Shown here: positions 42,906 to 52,557 of the stretch, in pieces
How positions within the stretch are numbered: position 1 is the stretch's first letter
How the letters are laid out: each line of letters begins with the position of its first letter
DNA from: Streptomyces sp. MspMP-M5
GTDB taxonomy: Bacteria; Actinomycetota; Actinomycetes; Streptomycetales; Streptomycetaceae
Reading direction: 5' to 3'
Assembly: GCF_000373585.1 (NCBI RefSeq)
Contig: NZ_KB891962.1
Span: 124,001-188,000 of the forward strand
Length of the DNA stretch: 64,000 bases
The notes under the pieces: generated by a model
The model's input: the letters and a program-made list of their open reading frames with translations, nothing else
The model's database searches: none
What the model was told of the DNA's origin: nothing
Program-made: the position numbers and the translations under genes

Positions 42906-42933
42906 GAGCGGATGTTATGGACCGCCGGGAGGT

Positions 42934-42989
42934 TCCCGACAGGGTGTGCCGTCCCGCAGGCTCATGTGGCGTCCCGCCCCCTGTCGGGA
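42934..42989. promoter_or_regulatory. Spaced 11-bp inverted repeat between LysR gene and peptidase
   Basis: TCCCGACAGGG (42934-42944) and its exact complement (42979-42989) are 34 bp apart in the divergent promoter region. Spaced symmetric half-sites suit a LysR tetramer. A long-stem hairpin in the peptidase leader is an alternative. Confidence 0.5.
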
Positions 42990-43023
42990 GGGCGCCCCCA
43001 ACCCTGCCGACGAGGAGGAACCC

Positions 43024-44394
43024 ATGACCGGAGCCCGCCCCACCGCCTGGCACACCGTCAGCCACGATCTGCCCGTCTCGCCGGAGCTCGAACGGTTCCT
43101 GGCGGGCGGCTGGGCGCCCACGCCGCTGCCCGACGGGATCCGGCTGCCCGCCGCCGACCGCACCCCCGCCCGCCGCCGGCGCCTGTCCGCCCGCTTCCCC
43201 GGCGAACGGCTGCTCGTCCCCGCCGGGGACCTCACCGTCCGCTCCAACGACTGCGACCACCGCTTCCGGCCGCACAGCGCCTACGCCTGGCTCACCGGCC
43301 TGACCGGCGAGGACCAGGCCGGCCACGTGCTGGTCCTGGAGCCCGACGGGCCGCGGGGGCACGAGGCGGTGCTCTACCTGCGGCCCCGTTCACCGCGCAG
43401 TGACGGGGGCTTCTACCGGGACCGCCGGTACGGCGAGTTCTGGGTCGGCCGCCGCCCCGACCTCGCCGAGGCCGAGCGGATGACCGGCCTGCGCTGCGTC
43501 CACCTCGACGAACTCGGCGCGCTGCCCCCGGGTCGCAGCGCCGCCACCGACGGCGAACTCGCCACCGTCCTCAGCGAGTTGCGGCTGGTCAAGGACGCCT
43601 GGGAGATCGCCCAGCTTCAGCTCGCCGTGGACCACACCACCACCGGATTCGAGGACGTGGTCCGCGCGCTGCCGCGGGCCCTCGCCCACCCGCGCGGCGA
43701 GCGCTGGATCGAGGGCGTCTTCGGCCTGCGCGCCCGTGCCGAGGGCAACGGCACCGGCTACGAGACCATCGCGGCCGCCGGCGCACACGCCTGCGTCCTG
43801 CACTGGATCCGCAACGACGGCCCGCTGGACGCCCGGCAACTGCTGCTCCTGGACGCCGGCGTGGAGACCGACACCCTCTACACCGCCGACATCACCCGCA
43901 CCCTGCCCCTGTCCGGGCGCTTCTCCCCGGTGCAGCGCCAGGTGTACGACGTGGTGCTGGCCGCCCAGGAGGCGGGCATCGCGGCCCTGAAACCGGGCGC
44001 GCGGTTCCGCGACTTCCACCGCGCGGCGATGCGGGTGATCGCCGAGGGCCTCACCGACTGGGGCGTCCTGCAGACCCCCGAAGGGGACCTCCACCGCCGC
44101 TACACCCTCTGCAGCAGCGGCCACATGCTGGGCCTGGACCTCCACGACTGCGCCCGGGCGCGCGCCGCGGCCTATCTGGACGGGGTGCTGGAGGAGGGGC
44201 AGGTGCTGACCGTGGAGCCCGGTCTCTACCTCCAGCCCGACGACGAGACGCTCCCGCCCGCACTGCGCGGCATCGGCATACGGATCGAGGACGACCTGGT
44301 GATCACCGCCGACGGGGCACGGCTGCTGTCGGGCGCCCTGCCGCGGACGCCGGACGCGGTGGAGAGCTGGATGGGAGAGCTGACGGAGGGCTGA
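43024..44394 (+). CDS. pepP: Xaa-Pro aminopeptidase (M24B)
   Basis: 456 residues; ATG 43024 follows GGAGGAA. The N-terminal creatinase-like domain is followed by a pita-bread metallopeptidase. Metal ligands and signatures are visible: LLLDAGVETDTLYTADITRT (two Asp), SSGHMLGLDLHDC (His), LTVEPGLYL (Glu) and GIGIRIEDDLVI (Glu). It removes N-terminal residues preceding proline, in the cytoplasm. It is divergent from a LysR regulator that may control it. Confidence 0.92.
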   Translation: MTGARPTAWHTVSHDLPVSPELERFLAGGWAPTPLPDGIRLPAADRTPARRRRLSARFPGERLLVPAGDLTVRSNDCDHRFRPHSAYAWLTGLTGEDQAGHVLVLEPDGPRGHEAVLYLRPRSPRSDGGFYRDRRYGEFWVGRRPDLAEAERMTGLRCVHLDELGALPPGRSAATDGELATVLSELRLVKDAWEIAQLQLAVDHTTTGFEDVVRALPRALAHPRGERWIEGVFGLRARAEGNGTGYETIAAAGAHACVLHWIRNDGPLDARQLLLLDAGVETDTLYTADITRTLPLSGRFSPVQRQVYDVVLAAQEAGIAALKPGARFRDFHRAAMRVIAEGLTDWGVLQTPEGDLHRRYTLCSSGHMLGLDLHDCARARAAAYLDGVLEEGQVLTVEPGLYLQPDDETLPPALRGIGIRIEDDLVITADGARLLSGALPRTPDAVESWMGELTEG

Positions 44395-44539
44395 GCCCCC
44401 GCAGCGCCCAGGAGGCCGATGCGGGCCCCGGCACCGGCAGCGACTAGCGTGGTCGCCTGCGGAGACGCCCGCCCGGGTGGACAAGGGCCGGCGACGGTGT
44501 GGAAGGAGCGGAGAACATGCAGGTCGGAGCGGTGCCCCG

Positions 44540-45706
44540 GTGAGATTCCTGCACACCTCGGACTGGCACCTGGGCCGGTCCTTCCACCGCGTGAACCTCC
44601 TGGCCGCCCAGCGCGCGTTCCTCGACCACCTCGTCGAGACGGTCCGCACCCGGGACGTCGAGGCGGTGCTGGTCGCCGGCGACGTCTACGACCGCGCGGT
44701 GCCGCCGCTCGCCGCCGTCGAGCTCTTCGACGACGCCCTGCACCGGCTGGCCGCGCTCGGCGTGCCCACCGTCATGATCTCCGGCAACCACGACTCCGCC
44801 CGCCGCCTCGGCGTCGGCTCCGGACTGATGCGCCGGGCCGGCATCCATCTGCACACCGACCCGGCCGACTGCGCCACCCCCGTCGTCCTGGAGGACGCGC
44901 ACGGACCAGTCGCCTGCTACGGGCTGCCCTACCTCGAACCGGCCATGGTCCGCGACACCCTCGGCGCCCCGCGCGCCGACCACGCCGCGGTGCTCGGCGC
45001 GGCCATGGACCGGGTCCGCGCCGACCTCGCCGAGCGGCCCGCCGGCACCCGCTCGGTGGTGCTGGCGCACGCCTTCGTCACCGGCGGCACGGCCAGCGAC
45101 AGCGAGCGCGACATCACCGTCGGCGGCGTCGCCTCGGTCCCCGCCGCGGTCTTCGACGGCGTCGACTACGCGGCCCTCGGCCATCTGCACGGCTGCCAGA
45201 CCCTCACCGAACGAATCCGCTACTCCGGCTCGCCGCTCGCCTACTCCTTCTCCGAGGCCGCCCACCGCAAGTCGTCCTGGCTGATCGACCTCGCCGCGGA
45301 CGGCGGCGTGACGGCGGAGCGGGTGGACTGCCCGGTGCCCCGCCCGCTGGCCCGCCTCCGCGGCCCGCTGGAGCAGCTGCTGGACGACCCCGCGCTGGCC
45401 CGGCACGAGGACTCCTGGGTCGAGGCCACGCTCACCGACAGCTCCCGCCCGGCCGAGCCGATGGCCCGCCTGGCCAAACGCTTCCCGCACACCCTCAGCC
45501 TGGTCTTCGACCCCGACGAGGCCCCGGCCCGCCCCTCCGCCTCCTACGCCCAGCGGCTGCGCGGCCGCAGCGACCAGGAGATCGCCGAGGACTTCGTCGC
45601 CCATGTCCGCGCCGGCCGCGGCGCCGACGCCGCTGAACGCGCCGAACTCCGGTCGGCCATCGACGAGGTACGGGCCGCCGACGCCGTCGAGGAGGTGGCC
45701 CGATGA
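44540..45706 (+). CDS. sbcD: Exonuclease subunit SbcD
   Basis: 388 residues from GTG 44540 (MRFLHTSDWHLGRSFH). The Mre11-type phosphoesterase motifs are in order: DWHLG, GDVYD, GNHD, VLAHAFV and LGHLHG. With SbcC it forms the ATP-dependent nuclease that opens hairpins and processes blocked DNA ends. Its stop overlaps the sbcC start (ATGA). Confidence 0.94.
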   Translation: MRFLHTSDWHLGRSFHRVNLLAAQRAFLDHLVETVRTRDVEAVLVAGDVYDRAVPPLAAVELFDDALHRLAALGVPTVMISGNHDSARRLGVGSGLMRRAGIHLHTDPADCATPVVLEDAHGPVACYGLPYLEPAMVRDTLGAPRADHAAVLGAAMDRVRADLAERPAGTRSVVLAHAFVTGGTASDSERDITVGGVASVPAAVFDGVDYAALGHLHGCQTLTERIRYSGSPLAYSFSEAAHRKSSWLIDLAADGGVTAERVDCPVPRPLARLRGPLEQLLDDPALARHEDSWVEATLTDSSRPAEPMARLAKRFPHTLSLVFDPDEAPARPSASYAQRLRGRSDQEIAEDFVAHVRAGRGADAAERAELRSAIDEVRAADAVEEVAR

Positions 45707-48700
45707 GGCTGCACCGGCTGACCCTCACCGCCTTCGGCCCGTTCGCCGGCAGCCACACCGTCGACTTCGACCGGCTCGCCCGCGACGGCCTGTTCCTGCT
45801 GCACGGCCCGACCGGCGCGGGCAAGACCTCCGTCCTGGACGCGGTCTGCTTCGCGCTCTACGGCTCGGTGCCCGGCGCCCGGCAGAGCGGCCAGGCCCTC
45901 CGCAGCGACCTGGCCGACCCCGCCACCCCCACCGAGGTGGTCCTCGAACTCACCGTCGCCGGGCGCCGGTTGGAGATCACCCGGCTGCCCGAGCAGCCGC
46001 GCCCCAAGAGGCGCGGCACCGGCACGACGAAGGAGAAGGCGCAGAGCCGCCTGCGGGAGTTCGCCCCCGCTGCCGACGGTGCCCCGGACGCGGGGGAGTG
46101 GCGTGCGCTCAGCCGCTCCCACCAGGAGATCGGCGAGGAGATCGGGCAGCTGCTCGGCATGAGCAAGGAGCAGTTCTGCCAGGTGGTGCTGTTGCCCCAG
46201 GGCGACTTCGCGCGCTTTCTGCGGGCGGACGCGGAGGCCCGGGCCCGGCTGCTCGGGCGGCTCTTCGACACCCGGCGGTTCGCCGCGCTGGAGGACCAGC
46301 TCACTGCTCGCCGCAGGGCCGCCGCCGACCGGGTCGCGTCCGGCGACGAACGGCTGCTCGCCCTGGCCCACCGCATCGCCCAGGCCGCCGGCGACACCCC
46401 GGACCTGGCCGACCCGTCCGTCCCGGCACTAGCCGCCCGGCCCGCCGTGCCCGCCCAGGCCGGGCCCGCCGGCCGCGGCGCCCGTACGCCCCGCGGCACC
46501 GCACCGGCCCGCCCGGCGGACCCGGACGGCGCCGCCGCTCCCGGCCCCGGCGATCCCGGCTTCGCCGACGCGGTCCTGGCCCGGGCCGCCGTCGCCCGGT
46601 CCGGCGCGCGCGAACGCCTGGACATCGCCCGGGCCGCGGTCGCCGCCGCCGAGACCGCCGAACGGGCCGCGGCCGGGCGGCTGGAGGAGGCCCGTGAGCG
46701 GGACCGGCTCCAGCGCCGCCACGCCGACGCCCGGCAGCGCGCCGACCGGCTCGCCGCCCGCACCGAGGAACGCGACCGGCTCCGCACCCGGCTGGAGCGG
46801 GCCCGCGCCGCCGCCGAGGTGGCCCCCGTCCTCGACCTCCGCGACGCCGCCTGGCGGGAGCTGGCCGCCGCCCAGGACGCCGAACGCCGCCACCGCGCCC
46901 CACTGCCGCCCGACCTCACGGACGCCGAGGGTGACCAACTCGCCGCGCACGAAAGGGAGTTGCGCTCCACCCTCGGCTCCCTCTCCGCCGCCCGGCGGGC
47001 CGAACGGCGCGCCGCCGACCTCGTCCGGGAACGCGCCGGCCTCGACCGCGAGGCCCGCGCCGACGAACAGACCCTGCTGGACGCCGCGGAGTGGCTGGCC
47101 GACTGGGACGCCGCCCGCGAGGCCCACCGGCGCCGCATCGACGACGCCCAGGAAGCCGTCCGGCGCGCCGAACAGCTCGCCGCGCAGCTCGCCCCGGCCG
47201 CCGAGCGGCTCGCCGCCGCCCGCCGCCGCGACCGCATCGCCGCCGAACTCGCCGCGGCCGAACGGCAGTTGCTGGCCGCCCGGGAGCGCGCGGCGGCGGC
47301 CCACGAGCACTGGCTGGACCTCAAGGACCGGCGGCTGCGCGGCATCGCCGCCGAACTCGCCGCCAACCTGACGGCCGGCCGGCCCTGCGCGGTGTGCGGG
47401 GCCACCGCCCACCCGGACCCGGCGCGGGCCGGCGCCGGCCACGTCGACCGGGCGGCCGAGGAGGCCGCGCAGACCGCCCACCGCCGCGCCGAGGACGCCC
47501 GGCAGCAGGCGGAGGACCGCTGCCAGTCCGTCAAGGAGTCCCTGGCCGCCGCCACCGCTGCGGCCGGCGACACCCCGACTGCCGAACTCGCCGCCCACGT
47601 CGAGCAGTTGACGACGGAGGCGGACCACGCGCACGCCGCCGGCGCCCGCCTGCACGCCGCCCGCGAGGAACTGACCCGCGCCGAGCAGGAGTACGAGCGC
47701 CGCCGCGACGACCGCCAGCGAGCCGAGCGCCGGGCCGCCGCCCGCACCTCCCACCGCGAGGCCCTGGACCGCGAACGGGCCGCCCTGGAGGCCGAGTTGG
47801 CCGAGGCCCGCGGCGACTGCGCCAGCGTCGCCGACCGGGCGGCCCGGCTGGAGGCGCAGGCCGCTCGGCTCGCCGCCGCGGCCGAGGCGTCCCGCACTGC
47901 CGCGGCCTGCGCCGAACGCCTGAAGGAGGCCGACGCCCGGCTCTCCGACGCCGCCTACCGCGCCGGCTTCACCACCCCGCAGGACGCCGCCGACGCCGTC
48001 CTCCCGGACGCCGAACGCCGGGCTCTCCAGCAGCGCCACGACGACTGGCAGGCCGAGGCCGCCGCCGTCGCCGCCGAACTGGACCGTCCCGAACTCCGCG
48101 CCGCCGCGGCCCTGCCCGCCGTCGACCCGGACGCCGCCCGCACCGCCCACCAGGCCGCCGCGGCCCGGCTGCGCACCGCCACCACGGCCCTCGCCGCCGC
48201 CCGGGAACGTCACGCCGCCCTCGACCGGCTCTCCGCCGACGCCGCCGCCGACGCCCGCGCACTGGCCCCGCTGCGCACCGCCTACGACCGCATCGCCCGC
48301 CTCGCCACGCTGGCCGCCGGCACCTCCGCCGAGAACGAGCGCCGGATGCGGCTGGAGTCCTACGTCCTGGCCGCCCGCCTCGAACAGGTCGCGGCCGCCG
48401 CCACCGCCCGCCTGCACCGGATGTCCGCCGGCCGCTACACCCTCGTGCACTCCGACGAACGCGCCGGCGGGGCCCGCCGCTCCGGCCTCGGCCTGCACGT
48501 CATCGACGCCTGGACCGGCCAGGAACGGGACACCGCCAGCCTCTCCGGCGGCGAGACCTTCTTCGCCTCGCTCGCCCTCGCCCTCGGCCTCGCCGACGTC
48601 GTCACCGACGAGGCGGGCGGCACCCGGCTGGACACCCTCTTCATCGACGAGGGCTTCGGCAGCCTCGACGAGCAGACCCTCGACGAGGTCCTCGACGTCC

Positions 48701-48843
48701 TCGACGGCCTGCGCGAACGCGACCGCAACGTCGGCATCGTCAGCCACGTCCCCGACCTCAGAACCCGCATCCCCACCCAACTGGAAATCATCAAGAACCG
48801 CGCCGGCTCCACCCTCCGGCACCGGACACCGGCCGGCACCTGA
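45703..48843 (+). CDS. sbcC: Exonuclease subunit SbcC (Rad50-like SMC ATPase)
   Basis: 1046 residues. Walker A is LLHGPTGAGKTSVLDAVCFA (33-52). Long Ala/Arg/Glu-rich coiled-coil arms follow, with a zinc-hook-type CAVC in the middle (near 565). At the C-terminus are the ABC signature SLSGGETFFASLALALG and Walker B TLFIDEGFGSLDEQ. It partners SbcD. A Pro/Ala-rich low-complexity stretch (residues 240-290) interrupts the first arm and may be lineage-specific. Confidence 0.95.
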   Translation: MRLHRLTLTAFGPFAGSHTVDFDRLARDGLFLLHGPTGAGKTSVLDAVCFALYGSVPGARQSGQALRSDLADPATPTEVVLELTVAGRRLEITRLPEQPRPKRRGTGTTKEKAQSRLREFAPAADGAPDAGEWRALSRSHQEIGEEIGQLLGMSKEQFCQVVLLPQGDFARFLRADAEARARLLGRLFDTRRFAALEDQLTARRRAAADRVASGDERLLALAHRIAQAAGDTPDLADPSVPALAARPAVPAQAGPAGRGARTPRGTAPARPADPDGAAAPGPGDPGFADAVLARAAVARSGARERLDIARAAVAAAETAERAAAGRLEEARERDRLQRRHADARQRADRLAARTEERDRLRTRLERARAAAEVAPVLDLRDAAWRELAAAQDAERRHRAPLPPDLTDAEGDQLAAHERELRSTLGSLSAARRAERRAADLVRERAGLDREARADEQTLLDAAEWLADWDAAREAHRRRIDDAQEAVRRAEQLAAQLAPAAERLAAARRRDRIAAELAAAERQLLAARERAAAAHEHWLDLKDRRLRGIAAELAANLTAGRPCAVCGATAHPDPARAGAGHVDRAAEEAAQTAHRRAEDARQQAEDRCQSVKESLAAATAAAGDTPTAELAAHVEQLTTEADHAHAAGARLHAAREELTRAEQEYERRRDDRQRAERRAAARTSHREALDRERAALEAELAEARGDCASVADRAARLEAQAARLAAAAEASRTAAACAERLKEADARLSDAAYRAGFTTPQDAADAVLPDAERRALQQRHDDWQAEAAAVAAELDRPELRAAAALPAVDPDAARTAHQAAAARLRTATTALAAARERHAALDRLSADAAADARALAPLRTAYDRIARLATLAAGTSAENERRMRLESYVLAARLEQVAAAATARLHRMSAGRYTLVHSDERAGGARRSGLGLHVIDAWTGQERDTASLSGGETFFASLALALGLADVVTDEAGGTRLDTLFIDEGFGSLDEQTLDEVLDVLDGLRERDRNVGIVSHVPDLRTRIPTQLEIIKNRAGSTLRHRTPAGT

Positions 48844-48918
48844 CCGACTCACGGGCTGCCTTCGCGGCGTTACCCGGTACGTGTGCAGGCCGGCCGCACG
48901 AGATGGCAGAATCCCGCC

Positions 48919-49692
48919 ATGACTCAGAAGAACGGCCTGCTGTCCGGCAAGATTTCCCTGATTACGGGAGCGAGCAGCGGGATAGGCGCGGCAACCGCGA
49001 AGCTCTTCGCAGCAGAAGGCGCGGTGGTGGTGCTTACGGCCCGTCGGGTCGACCGCCTCGCTGCTCTCGTGGCAGAAATTCGGGAAACCGGCGCCGAAGC
49101 GTCGTACACGGCGATGGACGTCTCTCGCGACGAGGACGTGAAACGTGCCGTCGAATTCACCATGGAGAAATACGGGCGCTTGGATCTGGCGTTCAACAAC
49201 GCGGGCATCGGCTGCGATCAGGAGCCCATGCACCTGATGAAGCAGAACGCGTACGACGAAATCATGGACATCAACGTCCGCGGTGTCTGGCACTGCCTGC
49301 AACACCAGATCGCCGCGATGCTGCACGGCGGTGCGGGCGGATCCATCGTCAACAACAGCAGTGTCGCCGGACTGCAGGCAATTCCCGCCGGCGCACCCTA
49401 TATCGCCTCCAAGCACGCCGTCATCGGGCTGACCAAGGCAGCGGCTGCCGAATATGCGCCGCACGGTATCCGCGTCAATGCGGTGGCGCCCGGTACGACC
49501 CGCACGGAGATCATTGCCGGCTGGTTCGACCGGAATCCCGGGCTGGAGGAGCAGCTGCACCAGGCGACTCCCCAGGCCCGTACCGCCGAGCCTGACGAAA
49601 TCGCCCAGGCGGTCGCGTGGTTGTGCAGCGACCGCTCTTCTTTCGTCACGGGGACGGTGACGCCCGTGGACGGTGGATACACCCTGGTGTAA
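48919..49692 (+). CDS. Short-chain dehydrogenase/reductase
   Basis: 257 residues from ATG 48919. Cofactor motif TGASSGIG (17-24), NNAG (93-96), catalytic S148, Y161 and K165 (YIASK), and C-terminal DGGYTLV: a classical FabG-like SDR. It is convergent with the AfsA-type synthase gene. In some butyrolactone systems an SDR (for example BarS1) reduces the 6-keto group of the hormone precursor, so that is a candidate role here, by inference from position only. Confidence 0.88.
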   Translation: MTQKNGLLSGKISLITGASSGIGAATAKLFAAEGAVVVLTARRVDRLAALVAEIRETGAEASYTAMDVSRDEDVKRAVEFTMEKYGRLDLAFNNAGIGCDQEPMHLMKQNAYDEIMDINVRGVWHCLQHQIAAMLHGGAGGSIVNNSSVAGLQAIPAGAPYIASKHAVIGLTKAAAAEYAPHGIRVNAVAPGTTRTEIIAGWFDRNPGLEEQLHQATPQARTAEPDEIAQAVAWLCSDRSSFVTGTVTPVDGGYTLV

Positions 49693-49788
49693 CGCCCGGA
49701 CGTGGAAGATGCCCGCTTGCGCTGAGCCGGGCCTGGACCGGCTGTCTCTTTCGGGCAGCCGGTCGAGATCCGCAGCGGTCGCCGGACG

Positions 49789-50760
49789 TCAGCAGCTGGA
49801 GCTGGTGAGGACGGCGGTGAACGCCAACTCGCCGTTCTGACGGCCGGTTACGGACACCGCAGTGGCGCCCTCGGTCTCAGCGGAGACCGGGTGCGCTTCG
49901 ATCGAGCAAGGGCTGTCGAACTCGACGTAACGGTGAAAGGCTGTCTTGACGGTTTCCGCCCGGAAGGTCCTCGGCGACGCCGCCAGACGGGCGGCTTGCT
50001 GGGCGGCCTCGATCAGGACGAGGCCGGGGACGTGGTCGACGGGATGGTCGTACAGCGCGGTGTTCTGGAAGTCACTGCGCAGCAGCCACCGCCCGGCGTC
50101 GTCCGTGGGCGTGAGCACCACCTCGACATCGGTGGTGCAGTCCACCTGAGCCGGCGCGACGGGAGCCGACAGCGGTGGCTGGTCACTCACCGCCTCGGCG
50201 TGGTCGCCCCGGAGGCGCCGGAAGACGGCCGGAGGGATCCATTCGAAGCTGGTGGCCGCCGTGCCGACTTGCCGTCCGTCGAAGTGGATGCTCATCGTCA
50301 TCTGCAGACCGGTGATGGAACGGCCGCGCGACTTGGTGATCTCGCACCGGACATTAATAATCAGGTCGGCCGGTTTGTTTTCGCCGCCCAGAAAATCCAT
50401 GTCGAAGTCGAAGTCGAAATTGCGCAGCAGGACCGCATGACTCAGGGGGACCCCGAACTCCGTGTGTGCGAGCAGCAGTCCTGCCTGCCGTACCGTCTGC
50501 GCGACCGTCATGGTCCCGCTCCGGAAGTCCCGGCCCGGCACCTCGTTGCCCCGTGCCGGCCACCTGGCGGTGACCTGGTAATTCATGGCGCTGGAGCGCT
50601 GCCAGTCGGTGACCAACACGGAGTCGTCGCGTCGGAGATGGACGAAGCTCTTGAGCACGCTTGCGCTTCGTTCGATGCTCTGCGTCGCCGGGAGCGGCGA
50701 GCTCTCGTGCGGTGCGACAGAACGTTCCTTGTGGTCGAGCCTGAGCAATGGCCTGGACAT
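49789..50760 (-). CDS. afsA: AfsA/ScbA-family gamma-butyrolactone biosynthesis protein
   Basis: 323 residues from ATG 50760. It carries the two AfsA hotdog repeats of the family: residues about 35-165 (SFVHLRRDDSVLVTDW, FGVPLSHAVLLRNFDFDFDM) and 215-320 (LLRSDFQNTALYDHPVDHVP, GLVLIEAAQQAARL). The family condenses a beta-ketoacyl group from ACP with dihydroxyacetone phosphate, the first step to A-factor-type hormones. It is divergent from a receptor gene with an ARE-like operator in between. Confidence 0.92.
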   Translation of the reverse strand: MSRPLLRLDHKERSVAPHESSPLPATQSIERSASVLKSFVHLRRDDSVLVTDWQRSSAMNYQVTARWPARGNEVPGRDFRSGTMTVAQTVRQAGLLLAHTEFGVPLSHAVLLRNFDFDFDMDFLGGENKPADLIINVRCEITKSRGRSITGLQMTMSIHFDGRQVGTAATSFEWIPPAVFRRLRGDHAEAVSDQPPLSAPVAPAQVDCTTDVEVVLTPTDDAGRWLLRSDFQNTALYDHPVDHVPGLVLIEAAQQAARLAASPRTFRAETVKTAFHRYVEFDSPCSIEAHPVSAETEGATAVSVTGRQNGELAFTAVLTSSSC

Positions 50761-50812
50761 GGAGGACCCCCTCGGTACCTCGAGCAACAGCGCTTCGGCT
50801 GGCTGATGATAA

Positions 50813-50836
50813 GATACGTACTTACCGGTTTGATTT
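50813..50836. promoter_or_regulatory. ARE-like operator of the butyrolactone receptor
   Basis: ATACGTACTTACCGGTTTGA and flanks match the autoregulatory-element style bound by ArpA/ScbR-type receptors. It lies 50-75 bp from both the afsA-type start (50760) and the receptor start (50909), so one site could control both genes. Confidence 0.65.
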
Positions 50837-50908
50837 TCAATGCAGAGGTACACCACCACAGAGCACTCGCTCAAACGGGGAGGTGAGCCGCGTGCGGGAG
50901 GATCCGTC

Positions 50909-51586
50909 ATGGCGAGGCAGGCACGGGCGATACAGACGCGACGTCAGATCTTAGAGGCGGCGGGCGTTGTGTTCGACCAGCTCGGATACGAGTCCGCAAC
51001 CATAACCGAGATCCTCTCGCGGGCGGGCGTGACCAAGGGCGCCCTGTACTTCCACTTCGACTCCAAGGAATCGCTGGCCCGAGGCGTGCTCGCGGAGGCC
51101 GTCACCACCGAGGGCGTCCTCCCGCAGGAGTCCAAACTTCAGGAATGCGTGGACCTGGGCCTCGTTCTCGCGCACCGCGTGCCGCGAGAACCCATGCTGA
51201 GCGCTGCGATTCGCCTGTCGGCCGATCAGAAGGCCCGCACTCTGTTCGGCACTTCCTGGACGGCCTGGGCGAACCTCATGGGCGAGTATCTCGACCTGGC
51301 CAAGGCGCAGGGCGAACTGTTGCCGAACACCGTCCCGCAGGAAACGGCGATGATCATCGTCGCGGCATGGACCGGCGTGGAGATCGTGACCTCCGATCTC
51401 AAGGACGGCGAGTGCCTCGAACGCCGCATTTCCCGGCTCTACGATCACCTGCTGCCCAGCATCGCCGTGCCGGGTGTGCTGGCAAAGCTGGACACCTCGC
51501 CGGACCGCGGCGCCCGGATCTGGGAGGCACACCAGAAACAGGCTGCGGGAGCTGGTGGCACTCTCGATCTGCCGGCCTATGTCTGA
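50909..51586 (+). CDS. Gamma-butyrolactone receptor (TetR family, ScbR/ArpA type), TTA codon
   Basis: 225 residues from ATG 50909 after GGGAGGAT. The HTH is the highly conserved receptor type (ATITEILSRAGVTKGALYFHFDSKESLA). The ligand domain keeps the family Trp in VAAWTGVEIV, which contacts the butyrolactone. Codon 15 is TTA (50951-50953), implying bldA-dependent translation. The adjacent synthase gene supports a true receptor rather than a pseudo-receptor. Expected role: repress its own gene, afsA and antibiotic regulators until the hormone accumulates. Confidence 0.92.
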   Translation: MARQARAIQTRRQILEAAGVVFDQLGYESATITEILSRAGVTKGALYFHFDSKESLARGVLAEAVTTEGVLPQESKLQECVDLGLVLAHRVPREPMLSAAIRLSADQKARTLFGTSWTAWANLMGEYLDLAKAQGELLPNTVPQETAMIIVAAWTGVEIVTSDLKDGECLERRISRLYDHLLPSIAVPGVLAKLDTSPDRGARIWEAHQKQAAGAGGTLDLPAYV

Positions 51587-51686
51587 ACTGGCCCCCTCGG
51601 GCCCGCAGTCCGCGGCTTGAGCGGCGCGCGTCCGCGCAGTCGCACGGCACGTCCCGGCCCAGGCCCACCTGATTCACGTCGGCTCC

Positions 51687-52460
51687 TCAGTCGAGGGGGC
51701 ACGTCGTCCCGGGGCCGACCCGCAGGTTTCGAGTGGTGCCGCCTGTGGCGTGCGCAGGGGAGCCCGGCTGGGTCTTCCTGGCGCGGGGCACGGACCTGGC
51801 GAGGCCCGCACGGGGGCCGAGCACGCCGCCCGTGGTGTTGATGACCGACTCCGTGCCCACGAGTTCCAGCCTCTCGAACGCTTCTGGTCTGGCGAGTCCG
51901 GGCAGCAGGTGCCGCCAGAGGCCGGCCAGGGACTCTCTGGAGAGCCAGTCAGGGTTCTGCCGGCCGAGGGACTCGACTCCGACGGTGGCCGCCACGATCG
52001 TCGCCGTGGCGTCGTCGTGCGCCGCATCGGGAAACGCCGTCTGGTCGGCCACGGCTCGGGCCAGCAGCTCGTGGACGCAGGTGAACCAGCGCTCGCGGAG
52101 ATTGATGTCGAGCGCGTGCGGTGCCTCGGAGTTCAGGTGCAGGCCCGCGCGCACCACCACGTCCCAGCGGATGTGCTGCGCGTACACGTGGCTGATGTCG
52201 ATCAGTGCCTGAAGCGCCGAAGGGCTCTTGCGCCGGACGTGACGAGCCAGGCCCCGCAGCGTGCGGTCCGCCTCCTCCTCTACGGCTGCTGCCACGGCTG
52301 CCTTGGTGTCGAAGTGGAAGTACAGCGCCCCCGGGCTCACGCCGGCTCCGGAACTGATTCCGGACAACTTCGCGTGCGCGAAGCCATGTTGGTCGAACGT
52401 CTGCGCCGCGGAGCGGATCAGGGCGTTGCGCGTGGAGACGGCCCTCGCCTGCATCGTCAT
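51687..52460 (-). CDS. Second receptor homologue (ScbR2-like pseudo-receptor candidate)
   Basis: 257 residues from ATG 52460 (an internal ATG lies 6 bp on). The HTH AKLSGISSGAGVSPGALYFHFDTKAAV is clearly paralogous to the neighbour's. The ligand domain is diverged: AATVGVESLG replaces the Trp-containing AAWTGVEIV, so butyrolactone binding may be lost. Pseudo-receptors of this kind typically bind antibiotics or other signals. A basic, Gly-rich tail extends the C-terminus. It is convergent with the true receptor and has an ARE-like site about 100 bp upstream. Confidence 0.85.
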   Translation of the reverse strand: MTMQARAVSTRNALIRSAAQTFDQHGFAHAKLSGISSGAGVSPGALYFHFDTKAAVAAAVEEEADRTLRGLARHVRRKSPSALQALIDISHVYAQHIRWDVVVRAGLHLNSEAPHALDINLRERWFTCVHELLARAVADQTAFPDAAHDDATATIVAATVGVESLGRQNPDWLSRESLAGLWRHLLPGLARPEAFERLELVGTESVINTTGGVLGPRAGLARSVPRARKTQPGSPAHATGGTTRNLRVGPGTTCPLD

Positions 52461-52557
52461 CGGTGGCTCCTGCTCAAGGCATCCGGAGTGGCGAAACGAC
52501 GACGGCTTGCGCGACGGGGACGGGCGGCGAACGGAACGGCTGCAGCACCCCACCATC

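Noticed and set aside
45858-47897. Ser/Arg/Ala-rich 679-codon frame opposite sbcC
   Set aside because: Composition is exactly that expected from antisense of an Ala/Arg coiled coil. No recognisable protein.
46429-49560. Gly-rich open minus-strand frame opposite sbcC (about 1040 codons)
   Set aside because: Low-complexity Gly/Ala/Val sequence, no start signal, antisense to a well-supported SbcC and the SDR.
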